From: Anolis sagrei
Lineage: Eukaryota; Chordata; Lepidosauria; Squamata; Anolidae
Direction: 5' to 3'
DNA length: 64,000 nucleotides
NCBI RefSeq assembly: GCF_037176765.1
Contig: NC_090023.1
Location: 215,386,506 to 215,450,505 of the forward strand
Shown here: in pieces, positions 11,170 to 23,600 of the stretch
Layout: every line of letters begins with the position of its first letter
How positions within the stretch are numbered: the stretch's first letter is position 1
Notes under the pieces: model-generated
Databases searched by the model: none
Seen by the model: only the letters and a program-made list of their open reading frames with translations
Told to the model about the DNA's origin: nothing
Program-made: the position numbers and the translations under genes

Positions 11170-12393
11170 GGGAGGGTCCCAGGGAGCCCACTTTGATGAA
11201 CTGACCCTTCAAAGCCCTCTGTGATTCCCGCTCCCCCTTCCAAAAGAACCAGTGTTACTACTCAGCAACTACCTCCGGAGCGGCCCTCCGGAGCCGCCAC
11301 AGACTCCGCTCTCATTTTATTCTGTTTTGTTTTTGGTTGTTGTCTTTTTGTTGGCGTTGATTGTTTTGTTTTCCAATTGCTGTACAAAAAAGAAAGAAAT
11401 CTATTTAAATGGGAATTATATTTATATATAAAACGATAATCGATAAACAGGAGCCACAGCAATCTGTTGGGTTTGTTGGGAGGGCTCTGCCGTGCCTCTC
11501 GGAGCATGCCTGAATGTGAAATTGGTTTGGATGGAGAATCAAACTGGGTGGCAGGGGAGATTTCTGTCTACAGGTTTTCCAGCCATCTAGAAAGGCAATG
11601 GGAGAGAAGATGCTTGGGTGAGATTTCACGAGGAAGGTAGCAGACTTATTTATAAAGCCCACGTTATCACCTTCTCTAAATCGGTTCTTACTATTAGATC
11701 ATGTTTTGAGTATATTTATATCAGAAGTGACGAAGTGTGGCTCTACAAATGTTGAATGTCAATTCTCATAATTCTTCATCATTGACTGTGCTTCTCATTG
11801 CTTCTGGGAACTGCAGATTCTAATACCCATGAAAAACGTCTAAAAATGTAAGTGTTGCTTACAGGTCATAGGCTTTTGATTTACTCCATTCTGGTGAAAA
11901 ATAAGAGTGTGGATTCAAGAGCTCAGAATAACCAGCCTTTCTTTGTGTGTGTGAAACCCAAGGAAACAGTGCCCATGCCAGAATTTGGGTTATGATCTAA
12001 GCAAGGGAACATGTGACCCTCCAGATGTTGGGCTCCAGCTGCTATGTTTCCTCAGCTTTGCAGGCTAGCTGGAAATTGTAGTGCATTGGGATCATGACAG
12101 ACTGTTTCCTATTTTGTTGGAAGTGATGTGTTTGGTCTGCTCTTTCTAGACCTCCTACAAGATTTGTAGCAAAACACTCTTTGAAGATCTTTGGAACTTT
12201 TTTCCAAGCCTTGGCTTTTCTGGTGTATAAGAATCATTTTGCTCTTGGCCTCTTTTTTTGAATTGTCATCATTTCTCACAAGTGGATTGTGATTCCCTTG
12301 TTTTACTGGAGGAAAGAGTTGAGACTGAGGCCTTCCAAAGTTCAGAAGGCACAGCTATGGATTGGTAAGAGAAGGCTAAAGAGTTCCCTAGGG
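11170..12393 (+). other. SEMA4G 3' UTR and following DNA, no further coding seen
   Basis: This starts right after the stop and holds T-rich and mixed sequence. I could not find a clear AATAAA, so the transcript end is not placed. No repeat family was recognised before the hAT element at 12394. Confidence 0.4.
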
Positions 12394-12721
12394 CACTGCT
12401 TCTTAAACATTTTCTCTGACCAGGTTTAAACCTCAAGTCTGGTCAGAGAAAATGGGAGTTGCAAAAAAATTGGTAATGGTAAAATACCTAGTGATTGTTT
12501 TAGACATGTACGTGAATCTGTTCAGCAACAATGTGCAGTGTTTACAGTGGATTCTGTAGAAAACGCTTCAGCTGTACTTGTTGAGCAAGCCTTGTAAATG
12601 CTGATTTGTTATCAGTACATGTTTAATTTTTATATCTATTTTATATACTTATATACCTCGGTCCACGTAGAATTTCTCAAATGGAAAGTGGCTGTGAGTG
12701 GAAAAGGTTTAAGAAGCCCTG
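12394..12721. mobile_element. hAT-type non-autonomous element, 328 bp
   Basis: Ends cactgcttcttaaac and gtttaagaagccctg; exact 8-bp duplication ccctaggg (12386-12393, 12722-12729). Confidence 0.8.
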
Positions 12722-12796
12722 CCCTAGGGCATCTTTTGGTTCCCCATTGTTGGGTTGCAGTTTCCCCCATTCCTTTTAACATAGCTAATGAATGAC

Positions 12797-12877
12797 GGCC
12801 GACAGGGAGCTCTGGTGTGGGCTGGTCCATGAGGTCATGAAGAGTCGGAGACGACTGAATGAATGAACAACAACAAT
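12797..12877 (+). repeat. Bov-B LINE 3' end
   Basis: ggccgacagggagctctgg, ccatgaggtcatgaagagtc, ggagacgactgaatgaatga, (CAA)n. Severely 5'-truncated. Confidence 0.8.
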
Positions 12878-13984
12878 GAATGATGGGAGATGCAGTCCAA
12901 CATCTGGATAAGGTCCACATGTTCTCTACCCTTGCCCTGAAACAGCAATATGGAACCTTTTCACCCTATGGGCCAAAGTTAATTTCAGAGAACTTCTCAG
13001 GACTTTGTTCTACTGGTGGTTGGGTCCAAAAGCAACATGGTGGGACCAATAATACCAGCATATTTTTAATAATACAGTTACAACTAAGGCTTGGGTGAAG
13101 CATTTCAACTTTTAAAATGGATGGGGGGAAGCCATACAAAAACTGGAAAGCCACTGACAATTGTGGGATGTAGAAAGGACTATGACCATCTGGAGAAACC
13201 ATGAGTGTTGGATTCAGTATTAGCGCCCGAGGTTCTTCTCTACTCCCTGGTACCCTATCCAAAATGCCAGCAACATGTAGTTATGTGTCCATATATCTGA
13301 ACATCAGTCTTCATTGTTCAGAGTTAATTAGTGTATAAGAAATGATAGATCTGTAATGGGAAAGCAGCAAGTTGAAGACATAAAGTTCCTAATGTGATAT
13401 GGACCAGTTATAACCTGGTATAGAAGTCCCTCCGAATTTAATTCATCAGCAATACTGGCACTAATAATGCTAATCTGCCTTACGGTGTTTTAAGGTTTTC
13501 TGAGATAATCTGTGTTGAGTGCTTAAGAAAGGTGCAATATAAATACTAAGTTATTGTCACTATCGTCATGGTCTTCTATGAGCCTGTGGGAAACTCGATT
13601 TGTGTTTAATTTTATACTGAATTGATATTTGGAGACATTAACACTATCATCTTATACATTTAAAGCTCAGAGTGGGAGAGTGCCACCTTCTGGAGTTAAA
13701 TGTAAGATATCTTGACTACACACAAAGTGAATCTTAGACCATTTTTCCTCCCCTGAAAAACACTTGAAAAAGCTGGAGAGTCTTGTACGGGCATTTCGTC
13801 AATTTTCTACAAATCAGGGAATATTAAATTCAACCACGACATCACCTTGAATACACTCGATTGCATATGACTTTGGAAAGATAAGCTAGATCAGGCTGGG
13901 TTAGTCCCTGAAAAATAAATGGTAAGGGATCTCCTAGGGTAGGGTTGGGAAACGAACTTACTTGAAAACCTGGATTGCTCCTTC
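12878..13984. other. Intergenic DNA between SEMA4G and MRPL43
   Basis: No repeat family or exon recognised. Confidence 0.4.
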
Positions 13985-14600
13985 CAGTCATAGAATCATA
14001 GAGTTCGAAGAGTCCTCGTAGGCCATCCAGTCAAACCCCCCACCAAGAAGCAGGAGACTTGCATTCAGAGCACTTCCGACAGATGACCACCCAGCCTCTG
14101 TTTAAAAGCCTCCAAAGAAGGAGCCTCCACCACAGTATGGGGCAGAGAGTTCCATTGCTGAACAGCTCTCACAGTCAGAAAGTTCTTCCTAATGTTCAGG
14201 TGGAATCTCCTTTCCTGTAGTTTGAAGCCATTGTTCCGCATCCTAGTCTCCAGGGCAGCAGAAAACAAGCTTGCTCCCTCCTCCCTATGATTTCCTGTCA
14301 CATATTTATACATGGCCATCATGTCTCCTTTCAGCCTTCTTTTCTGCAAGCTAAACATGCCCAGCTCTTTAAGCCACTCCTCATAGGGCTTGTTCTCCAG
14401 AGCCTTGATCATTTTAGTTGCCCTCCACTGGGCACATTCCAGCTTGTCAACATTTCCCTTCAATTGTGGTGCCCGGAATTGGACACAGTATTCCAGGTGT
14501 GGTCTGACCAAGGCAGAATAGAGGGGTAGCATGACTCCCCTGGATCTAGACTATCCTCCTATTGATGCAGGCCAAAATCCCATTTATTTTTTTTTAGAAT
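13985..14600 (-). mobile_element. CR1-type LINE, 3' end of ORF2 and UTR
   Basis: A 155-codon frame at 14532-14065 encodes the reverse-transcriptase C-terminus (YSALVRPHLEYCVQF, KRRLKGDMMAMYKYV, RKNFLTVRAVQQWNSLP). The 3' end has the CR1 style catagaatcatagagt. Truncated at its 5' side. Confidence 0.85.
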
Positions 14601-15603
14601 TGACAGTCTTGTGTTTGGCAATAAGTAGCCCCAGCCATTGAGTATAAGGCAGCACCTTATGTTTCTAGCGCAGAAACAAGTATTGATATTTTTTACTACT
14701 CTGCAACTTCTTTGCAGACCATCTAAATGTAACACTTGGACTATCCATTCAGGAATCTGCATAGTTGATTTTAATCTAACTTAATGGAATCTAACTGACT
14801 GGTGTGTCCCCGCAGCAGATGTTGTCTTTTTTCTGGCTTGGATTCTATGGTAAGAGCTAGCCTATGTTCCAGTTACGACTCTAGCAGAACAACAGAAAAT
14901 TTAATTCTATGGCAACTTGTCAAATTAGTGCAAGTTGACAGGTACCTACTGAGAACCACCCCAGCTTTCAACCCCCTATTGTTGCTCAGAATTTTTTCAT
15001 CTCATCCAGTTAATTCTATTTGTCTTGACAGCAGCATAAATTATTCTAGAATAAATATACAAGCTAACCAGGATTTGAATGCTCTCAAGAACTGTGCGGG
15101 AGCAGACAGAAAGTCCATCTTGTGCGGTCTCTTTCTGCATTCCTTGGAGAAGCCCATCAACAGGTGATAGGGATTTACTGCTTCTGAGCCTAGAGGTTTC
15201 TATGTGATGGCTATGGCTACTGAGAAAGTCCCCAACCACACACCAGTGTCTAATCCCCATTTGAAAACATACTGACCCTCATATATAATGGCAGCAGGAT
15301 GTCTTACCAATTGATTAAATTGGATGATCCTGAATCCTAGAATAATGAGAGAAACATCTCTCAGTTTAATACCATGCATAACTACCTTAACCTCTTTCCC
15401 AGCTTCTTCTGATATGACAGTCCTCAAGAACCATGTAATTTTGCTGTACTTCTCAAGTTCTAAAATAAGCCTGTCAAGATGAGCCAACAAATAATTTTCA
15501 GTGTGGCTGAATTGACACAGTGCCGATTTTTAATGAATTAAGTCACCACAGTTAAAAACTTTATTTTATTTTATTTAGGCTAGCATCAGTTTACAGTAGA
15601 CCC
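14601..15603. other. Intergenic DNA, nothing recognised
   Basis: No known repeat or exon seen. Confidence 0.35.
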
Positions 15604-15812
15604 ATGTGTGTATCTATACCCAATAGATTATACTGGCCAACACATTTTGGTGCCTCAAATGTTAGACCTATTGCTGGGTATATTTGCCCTGCTGATTCCA
15701 AAAATGGCATGTGTATGTATCTATACCCAATAGATTATACTGGCCAGCATACTTGATGGTGCTGCAAATGTTAGACCTATTTCTGGGTATTTGCCCTGCT
15801 GAATCTAAAAAC
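15604..15812. repeat. Two-copy tandem duplication, about 105 bp
   Basis: Both units carry gtatctatacccaatagatt and aatgttagacctatt..ctggg with about 10% difference. Confidence 0.8.
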
Positions 15813-15875
15813 ACTATCAGTTTCCCCTGTTTGAGATACAGAACTTCTGCTCGCCCATAGAAAATCGATAGTCAT

Positions 15876-15960
15876 ATCTAAGAAACTAGAGATGATGTGG
15901 TCTATCCAAAGTAATTTTCCGAAACAGTGCTGCAAATAATCCCAGGAACAGGCCTAAAAA
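15876..15960. repeat. Remnant of the hAT family seen at 46104
   Basis: Shares gatgtggtctatccaa, the ttttc-gaa-cag pattern and the following A/C-rich piece with 46290-46360. Confidence 0.5.
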
Positions 15961-18442
15961 CCAGAACATTATTATTGTTTTGGTTGGACTGTGTTATACT
16001 TTTTCAACTCTGCCTTGTTTCATCACTGCCTTTTTCTTGCCAATTTGGCCACCTTTAAAAGGTCCTTCTGGAGTTCTTTACAATCCAATTAAGGTCGTAC
16101 CACATTATGATACTATGATGTCATCTGCAAGTTCTCTCCCCCCCCCCCCCCCTTTATTCTTGTGGGAATCTGAGGAAGACATCTTTGGAATATGAGATGA
16201 GGTTCATATTCAGATTGCCACATTTAGTCCTTCTGCAATCATATTGTGAAAGTTCACTAACAGAAACTTGGATAAAATGTTAGCACGATTTTCTGATAAA
16301 AGCAAGTCGCTAGTCTACATGGCTGCTCATATAAGTTTGAAAGCACATAATGTGGTGTCTGATATTTACACTGGTTACACATTTATAACCTAGAATTACG
16401 ATCTTTAATTGCTCCATATTCAGATCACCAATTGCGGGCTGCTGACTTTAGGATTATAAGGTTTGCCCACTCCTGCCTCCCAGCCATGATGTTAGAAGGA
16501 ATTTAGTAGCACCTTCAAGACAAATGTATTTCAACAATGCCATTTGTTTTTCAGTTTATCTGAAGAAGTGGAATAATATCTGTTATCGAGCAATTTTAAA
16601 AGGCAATGGATAGTGAGATCCAAGCCGCTGGTGAGAAAAAGAAGCCAATATTTCAGAATAAATCTCACCAAGTTGAAGCCGAGGTATTTATTTAATTTCA
16701 GCTGAAAGTGTTGCCAGCCTGCGGTAACCCGCCCCCAATATAAACTGAGATACAGTGTTCCCTTGCTACTTTGCAGTAGCAAGGGGCAGCCAATCAAGCT
16801 TGGCCAAGCCTGGATGACGTCAATGAGATCTCCCTGCAGAGGTGGGAGTTTGGCATGCCCCAGCCAATGGGGCCTGCCTCCATTGTAGATTTCCCTCTGT
16901 CCAATGATTGGAGAGGAGTTAACAGGTGTCAGAACAGTGGGTGAGAGAATGACTTGAGATAGGATTAACTATCCCTGGTGTGGGAACACAATGACCCTAA
17001 TGGGTCTTCCAAAACCTTTATTATCCCTTTGCAAATTGGCCAAGACTTAACTCTTATTATATCCTTCCAGATTGATGTCCTGGGGGGAGGGGGGGGTCAC
17101 CCTTGACTAAATTATCCACCAAAGCCCATGCTTTAATACAGTCCATGTTCTCAACCTCTTAGTAGATTAGATCTTTTCATGCTTATTTCCGTGAAGCATC
17201 TGTTAAATATAACAAATGAAACAACTTTTCCCCCAGGAGGTGGATAACTTACTTTTGCCAAGCTGCTGGATGTAATTTTTTTCTTTGCTGCCAATATTGC
17301 TAATTAATTGATTTAAATTGCCCGCTGTTTCCTATTAAGAGATGGCGGCAGCTCCATGGGGAGAAAATATGGTTTCTAGCTTGCATTTAATGGATGATGT
17401 TGGAGAGATGCGTATAAAAACCACAGCCAAAAGATCGTGTTTGTAGCTAGTTTCTGAACGTTTTTGTTGTTTGGTTTAGTCAACGATTTGGAGGCTTCAG
17501 ACCCATGTACATGCTTTCTACATTAGTTTAATGTTGATTTTTAACTTCTTTAATTTTGAGAAAACTAAGAAAAAAGGATTTAAAAAAGACCCAGGAGAAC
17601 ATAACTTGCAGTATTCCAGAGATTTCGAAAGTAGGGTAGCTCTTTACATATTTAATTTCTTGTTTGTTTCTGTGCTAAACAAATGAGACCAAGACTAGCA
17701 TCCTCAGACACCTACATAGTGAACTTTTTGGAGTTACTGCAGAGAGAGGAATTCACTACTTTCTTCCCTCAGTGACCGAAACCCATACAGGACTCACGTT
17801 CCTCCTGCATTCTCTCTCCCTGGCCCTTTAGTGGCCAATAGAGAAGAGATCATTGCTATGCATCTGATTATAGCAGCACAACTAGATGCTTCTCTAACAT
17901 CTCTACTGTCCATCCAGCCACTAAATTGGGGGGGGGGGGGAACAGAGAGAAAGTTGAGTCCGATTAGAGGGTAGTAGCATTATATCTCTGTAAGGATGGA
18001 CCTTCATGATACACCTCCCAAAGCAGGATCTCAGCCAAAGCATCTTTCTTCCTCCACCACTGCCTTACTGTATTCTAAGTGACAGAGAGCAGTATGTAAT
18101 CACCACATATGTTTCCAAGTTACTGCTGAAAAGAGCTTCCCCAGCCGAATGCTGCCACTTCCTATCACTCTATTCTTTTTGTTTCATAGCTGTCACTAAA
18201 AGCATGAGTAGAACATCTCCTCTGGACTTAGGAACATATTCTATCATGGGAAATCTTCAGCAAGCTATGCACTAGGGGTGGGCAGGACCAGAGACATCAC
18301 CCTCAACCCAAGCCCTGCAAACAGTTAACTTTGGAGGCCTCTTACCAATTCTCTCTTTTCCATTTCTCTTCTATTTTCCCCTCTTCTTTCTTAGCTGTCT
18401 CTTTAGAAAAGGTTTCCCACTTCTTTTTGAAGGAGTTATATC
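15961..18442. other. Intergenic DNA without recognised elements; homopolymer C/G tracts
   Basis: Poly-C at about 16139-16152 and poly-G at about 17928-17940. No exons or clear repeats found. Confidence 0.35.
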
Positions 18443-18512
18443 AGGTATGGGCAAACTTTGATCCTCCGGGTGTTTTGGACTTCAATTCCCACAATTCCTA
18501 ACAGCTGGTAGT
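18443..18512. mobile_element. Half of a palindromic hAT-like MITE
   Basis: caggtatgggcaaactttga, then gtgttttggacttcaattcc; the second arm is missing. Confidence 0.6.
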
Positions 18513-18631
18513 TCTCTTCCAAATCTTTCTTTAGGATTTAGAAGTTGTATTGGCACCCGATAATATTTTTATAAACATAATGGTTTTGTAAGACATACTA
18601 TGAAGGTGGCAGGGTTTGCAGCAAATGAGGG

Positions 18632-19284
18632 TGTTAGGAATCGGGAACTGTTAGGTTCAAAAATAATCCTCACTTGGGGGCGATTCCACAAAATATTGCA
18701 GAGTGGCAGAAGCACACTTCATAACCAGCAGAAACTTACGCGTAGTGAGCAAGGATTGGTTTCCATTCAACAGGATGGAACAGGATTTCAGATCCACAAC
18801 TTCATAGGTTCAAAAATAATATATTTATTAAAGATAAAAGAATCCATTCTGGATAGGAAATATTTTTGGAGCTAAATAGCTTCTCTGAGCTACCTTCTAA
18901 GGAAAAGAAAAAGAAAAATAACAAAATAGCTATATCTACTACATCTTGCTTAGACAATGGCAAGATGTCTCCTTACTCTGGCAGAACAAAGGAAGAAGTG
19001 TGAGGCCAAAAATGGAGAATTGACCACATGGCTTCACCAGGGCAATACAAATACCTTTTAACGAGGAAGTTATGCTTTTCCTAAAGAGATCACATTGCTA
19101 AGTATTCAAAGGGGGAGGAGATAGTGGCATGCAGGATCAGCAAAACAAACCCCCACCTTCTAAGCCCCTTCTTGAGATAAGGCATGCAAAAGGAATTTGG
19201 GGAAGGAATCCCTCATTCTAATCTATCTAGGCTAACTACTCATTGAGGGCTGGAGACTTGTGCAGTCAAGGATGAAACCCAACA
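18632..19284 (-). mobile_element. Solo LTR fossil, same family as 8733-9736
   Basis: tgttaggaatcgggaactgt to ggatgaaacccaaca. Shared inner blocks include cataaccagcagaaactta and the antisense polyadenylation motif. Flanks match only weakly as a duplication. No internal region; old. Confidence 0.75.
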
Positions 19285-19405
19285 GCAGGAGTCTTCCTTT
19301 TCTAGCGCAATACTCCAAAATGCTCATTATTAGCAAATTTTCTTTTTAAAATTCCCCTCTCAGGTCAGCAGTTGTTTCTTTTTTTAGATCCTGGTTATTA
19401 TACAG

Positions 19406-19540
19406 CAGCGGTTCCTAGCCTTTGGTCCTCCATTTGTTTTGGACTTCAGCTCCCAGAAATCCCAGCTAGCATACCAGCCGTTAGGAATTGTGGGAGCTGA
19501 AGACCAAAACACCTGGAGGACCTAAGGTTGGGATCCACTG
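19406..19540. mobile_element. Palindromic hAT MITE
   Basis: cagcggttcctagcctttgg to gttgggatccactg, hairpin interior; flanking 8-mers match at 5 of 8. Confidence 0.7.
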
Positions 19541-19806
19541 CTACACAAATATGTGTGTATACATGCCTTGGAAGCAACTGTATGGAACTTCTCCATATAA
19601 TCTGGGACACATCCAATGTCATTGTGCTTTCTTCCACCCCTCCTACGAAACTCAGTAAAGCTGATCACCGTTTTTACTCCTTCCAGAAAACAGACACATA
19701 TTAATAGTTTTCTGCTGAGCTGCTTTGAACTCTTCATGTGTATCAACAAAAAAGTTCCAACACTCTTTGTGGTGATGCCACTTCTTTTATTTCCAAATCT
19801 AGGGAT

Positions 19807-20062
19807 TTTTTTGTGTGACAGGAGCAACTTGAGAAACTGCAAGTTGCTTCTGGTGTGAAAGAATTGGCTGGTTTCAAGGACATTGTCCAGGGAACGCCCA
19901 GATGTTTTACCATACTGTGGGAGGCTTCTCTCATGTCCCTGCATGAGAATCTGGAGCTGACAGATGGGAGCTCACCCTGCTCCCCAGATGCGAACCAGCA
20001 ACCTTTCAATCAGCAGTCCTGTTGGCACAAGAATTTAAGCCATTGTGCCACCGGGGTTCCTT
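19807..20062 (-). repeat. tRNA-derived SINE type B
   Basis: gacaggagcaacttgagaaa tail to gccattgtgccaccgggg head. Ends about 400 bp past the MRPL43 stop. Confidence 0.8.
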
Positions 20063-20455
20063 CCAAATCTAATATACCAGCAATTATCATAATCACAATA
20101 TATAATTGAGAAACCATATTCAGCCTAGAGGATCAGAGCCTCTCTAGTTCTGATTGATTTATATCTTCTCACTTTTGAAGAAGGAACCAGCTCAATTCCA
20201 TTCAAGACCTTGCTCAAGGTAAGTCTGCAACTGAACTGCTCAATATAGCAACACAGACACTGTAGTGAGCTGGTGCAATACATGCCAACATCAGACATTA
20301 GCTTGCAGACAGTACAAGACCTGTTCCTAGGGTGGTGGATATTATCCTTGCAGAGAAAGACAGATATTTTATCTTAATGAAGACTTATTATCTTGCTCTG
20401 GATCAAATAATTCCTCACACCACTAAATGCATAGACTCTTTTCATCAATATTGAT

Positions 20456-20685
20456 TTATTTTTTTGCAGAAGGGAGACACCGCTGACTGACATTCTGGAC
20501 ATTGAGTAAACTGGGTTTGTTTGTGAATGGGTGCCATTGGCCTTGAATGCTGGGGTTATCTGTATGGAAAGGCTTTCGGATACGGATGATTTCTAGGCCT
20601 GACTGGTCGGCCAGCTTCTGGATGAGCTGCGCAATCTCATCAGCTGTCTTCTTGTTTAAAGTCTCCTCCTTCACGGTTCCATTCA
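20456..20685 (-). CDS. MRPL43: MRPL43 exon 3 with stop
   Basis: Acceptor cttttcctag. It encodes [17 protein letters not shown], then the signature [20 protein letters not shown] and a divergent C-terminus. Stop TAA is at 20458-20456. An AATAAA motif overlaps the stop on the minus strand. Confidence 0.94.
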
Positions 20686-23600
20686 CTAGGAAAAGAATAA
20701 ATTGGATTAAACCTGCACCTTCTTTTTTCTGCCTAGAGATACTCTCCTAGGTATTGGACCTTGCTCTTCTAAATTTACAGTTCTCAAGCTTCTGTAAATC
20801 CCTATTATATCTTGCTATTAATCAACTCCTTGGGAATTTCTGTTCCTGAACAAAGACTCTATGTACAATGTATTGTCGAAGGCTTTCATGGCCGGAATCA
20901 CTCAGTTCTTGTGGGTTTTTTCGGGCTATATGGCCATGTTCTAGAGGCATTTCTCCTGACGTTTCGCCTGCATCTCTGGCAAGCATCCTCAGAGGTAGAG
21001 GTCTGTTGGAATAAGGACAATAGGTTTATATATCTGTGGAATGGCTGGGGTGGGGCAAGGAGCTCTTCCCTGCTGCAGTTAGGTGTGAAGTTTAGCTAAT
21101 CACCTTCATTAGCATTTGAAGGCCTGCCTGAACCTGGGAAAATCTGTTGCTGGGAGGTGTTAATCTGTGCCTGGTTTCTTCCTCTCTGTTGTTTAGCTGT
21201 TATAATTTTAGAGTTCTTTAATACTGGTAGCCAGATTTTGTTCATTTTCATGGTCTCTTCCTTTCTGTTGAAATTGTCCACATGCTTGTGGATTTCAATG
21301 GCTTCTCTGTGCAGTCTGACATGGTGGTTGTTTGTGTGGTCCAGCATTTCTGTGTTCTCAAATAATATGCTGTGTCCAGGCTGGTTCATCAGGTGCTCTG
21401 CTATGGCTGACTTCTCTGGTTGAAGTAGTCTGCAGTGCCTTTCATGTTCCTTGATGCGTGTCTGGGCGCTGCGTTTGGTGGTCCCTATGTAGACTTGTCC
21501 ACAGCTGCATGGTATACGGTAGACTCCTGCAGAGGTGAGAGGATCCCTCTTGTCCTTTGCTGAACGTAGCATTTGTTGGATTTTCTTGGTGGGTTTGTAG
21601 ATTGTTTGTATGTTGTGTTTCCTCATCAGCTTCCCTATGCGGTCAGTGGTTCCCTTGATGTATGGCAGGAACACTTTTCCTCTGGGTGGATCTTCATCTT
21701 GACTCTTGTGGCTTGTTCTTGGTCTTGCAGCTCTTCTGATGTCTGAGGTGGAGTATCCATTGGCCTGTAGAGCCCAGTTGAGGTGGTTCAGTTCATCTTG
21801 GAGGAGGTGGGGTTCGCAGATTCTTTTTGCACGGTCTGCCAAGGCTTTGATGGTGCTTCTTTTTTGACTTGGGTGATGGTTGGAGTTTTTATGTAGATAT
21901 CTATCTGTGTGTGTGGGTTTTCTGTAGACGGTGTGACCCAATTGTTGATCTGGTTTGCGGATGACTAGGACATCTAGAAAAGGCAGTCTTCCTTCATTTT
22001 CTTTTTCCATGGTGAACTGGATGTTTGGGTGGATGCTGTTAAGATGGTCCAGGAACCTGTTGAGTTCTTCATCTCCATGGCTCCAAATGGTGAAGGTGTC
22101 ATCCACATATCTGAACCATATCGTGGGCTTTTTGGTTGCTGTCTCCAGGGCTTGTTCTTCAAAGTGTTCCATGTAGAAGTTAGCTATGACTGGGCTGAGA
22201 GGGCTCCCCATAGCTACTCCATCTTTCTGTTCGTAGAATTCATTGTCCCACTGAAAGTAACTGGTGGTGAGGCAATGGTGAAACAGAGCCGTGATGTCTT
22301 CTGGGAACCTCTGGTTGATGAGTGCCATGGTGTCTGCTACCGGGACCATGGTAAATAGAGATACCACATCGAAGCTGATCAGTTTGTCGTTTGTATTTAG
22401 CTTGAGATTGCTGATTTTTTTCTATGAAGTGGGCTGAGTCCTTGATGTAGTGTGTAGTGAGCACCATCAAAGCCTTGGCAGACCGTGCAAAAAGAATCTG
22501 CGAACCCCACCTCCTCCAAGATGAACTGAACCACCTCAACTGGGCTCTACAGGCCAATGGATACTCCACCTCAGACATCAGAAGAGCTGCAAGACCAAGA
22601 ACAAGCCACAAGAGTCAAGATGAAGATCCACCCAGAGGAAAAGTGTTCCTGCCATACATCAAGGGAACCACTGACCGCATAGGGAAGCTGATGAGGAAAC
22701 ACAACATACAAACAATCTACAAACCCACCAAGAAAATCCAACAAATGCTACGTTCAGCAAAGGACAAGAGGGATCCTCTCACCTCTGCAGGAGTCTACCG
22801 TATACCATGCAGCTGTGGACAAGTCTACATAGGGACCACCAAACGCAGCGCCCAGACACGCATCAAGGAACATGAAAGGCACTGCAGACTACTTCAACCA
22901 GAGAAGTCAGCCATAGCAGAGCACCTGATGAACCAGCCTGGACACAGCATATTATTTGAGAACACAGAAATGCTGGACCACACAAACAACCACCATGTCA
23001 GACTGCACAGAGAAGCCATTGAAATCCACAAGCATGTGGACAATTTCAACAGAAAGGAAGAGACCATGAAAATGAACAAAATCTGGCTACCAGTATTAAA
23101 GAACTCTAAAATTATAACAGCTAAACAACAGAGAGGAAGAAACCAGGCACAGATTAACACCTCCCAGCAACAGATTTTCCCAGGTTCAGGCAGGCCTTCA
23201 AATGCTAATGAAGGTGATTAGCTAAACTTCACACCTAACTGCAGCAGGGAAGAGCTCCTTGCCCCACCCCAGCCATTCCACAGATATATAAACCTATTGT
23301 CCTTATTCCAACAGACCTCTACCTCTGAGGATGCTTGCCATAGATGCAGGCGAAACGTCAGGAGAAATGCCTCTAGAACATGGCCATATAGCCCGAAAAA
23401 ACCCACAAGAACTGACTCTATGTACAATTCACAAATTGAATACAAGTGACTTTTTTTTCAACCTACTGCAACAACTAAATTTAATATCCAGCTCTTATAA
23501 GACTGCTATATTCCTGAGTCTTTAAGCCAATACTGGGACCAAGGTAAGAAAGAAATCCTACTTCAGCTATGCTTTTTGGAAAGAAAGCAGCCATTTACTA

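Larger units (their letters stand above)
20870..23413. mobile_element. Penelope-like retroelement, inverted dimer, in MRPL43 intron 2
   Basis: Left part (minus) encodes the C-terminal half of a Penelope reverse transcriptase ([16 protein letters not shown], catalytic FRYVDDT) joined to a GIY-YIG endonuclease ([28 protein letters not shown]). Right part 22466-23413 (plus) repeats the last 253 codons with identical translation. The termini are inverted repeats of each other, with about 33 bp extra at the left end. gactctatgtacaat flanks both ends (20855-20869, 23414-23428). 5'-truncated, broken, but recent by arm identity. Confidence 0.93.

Noticed and set aside
21096-22367. GIY-YIG/RT frame as a host gene
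   Set aside because: Flanked by target duplications, has Penelope termini, occurs in inverted copy and in fragments across the window.
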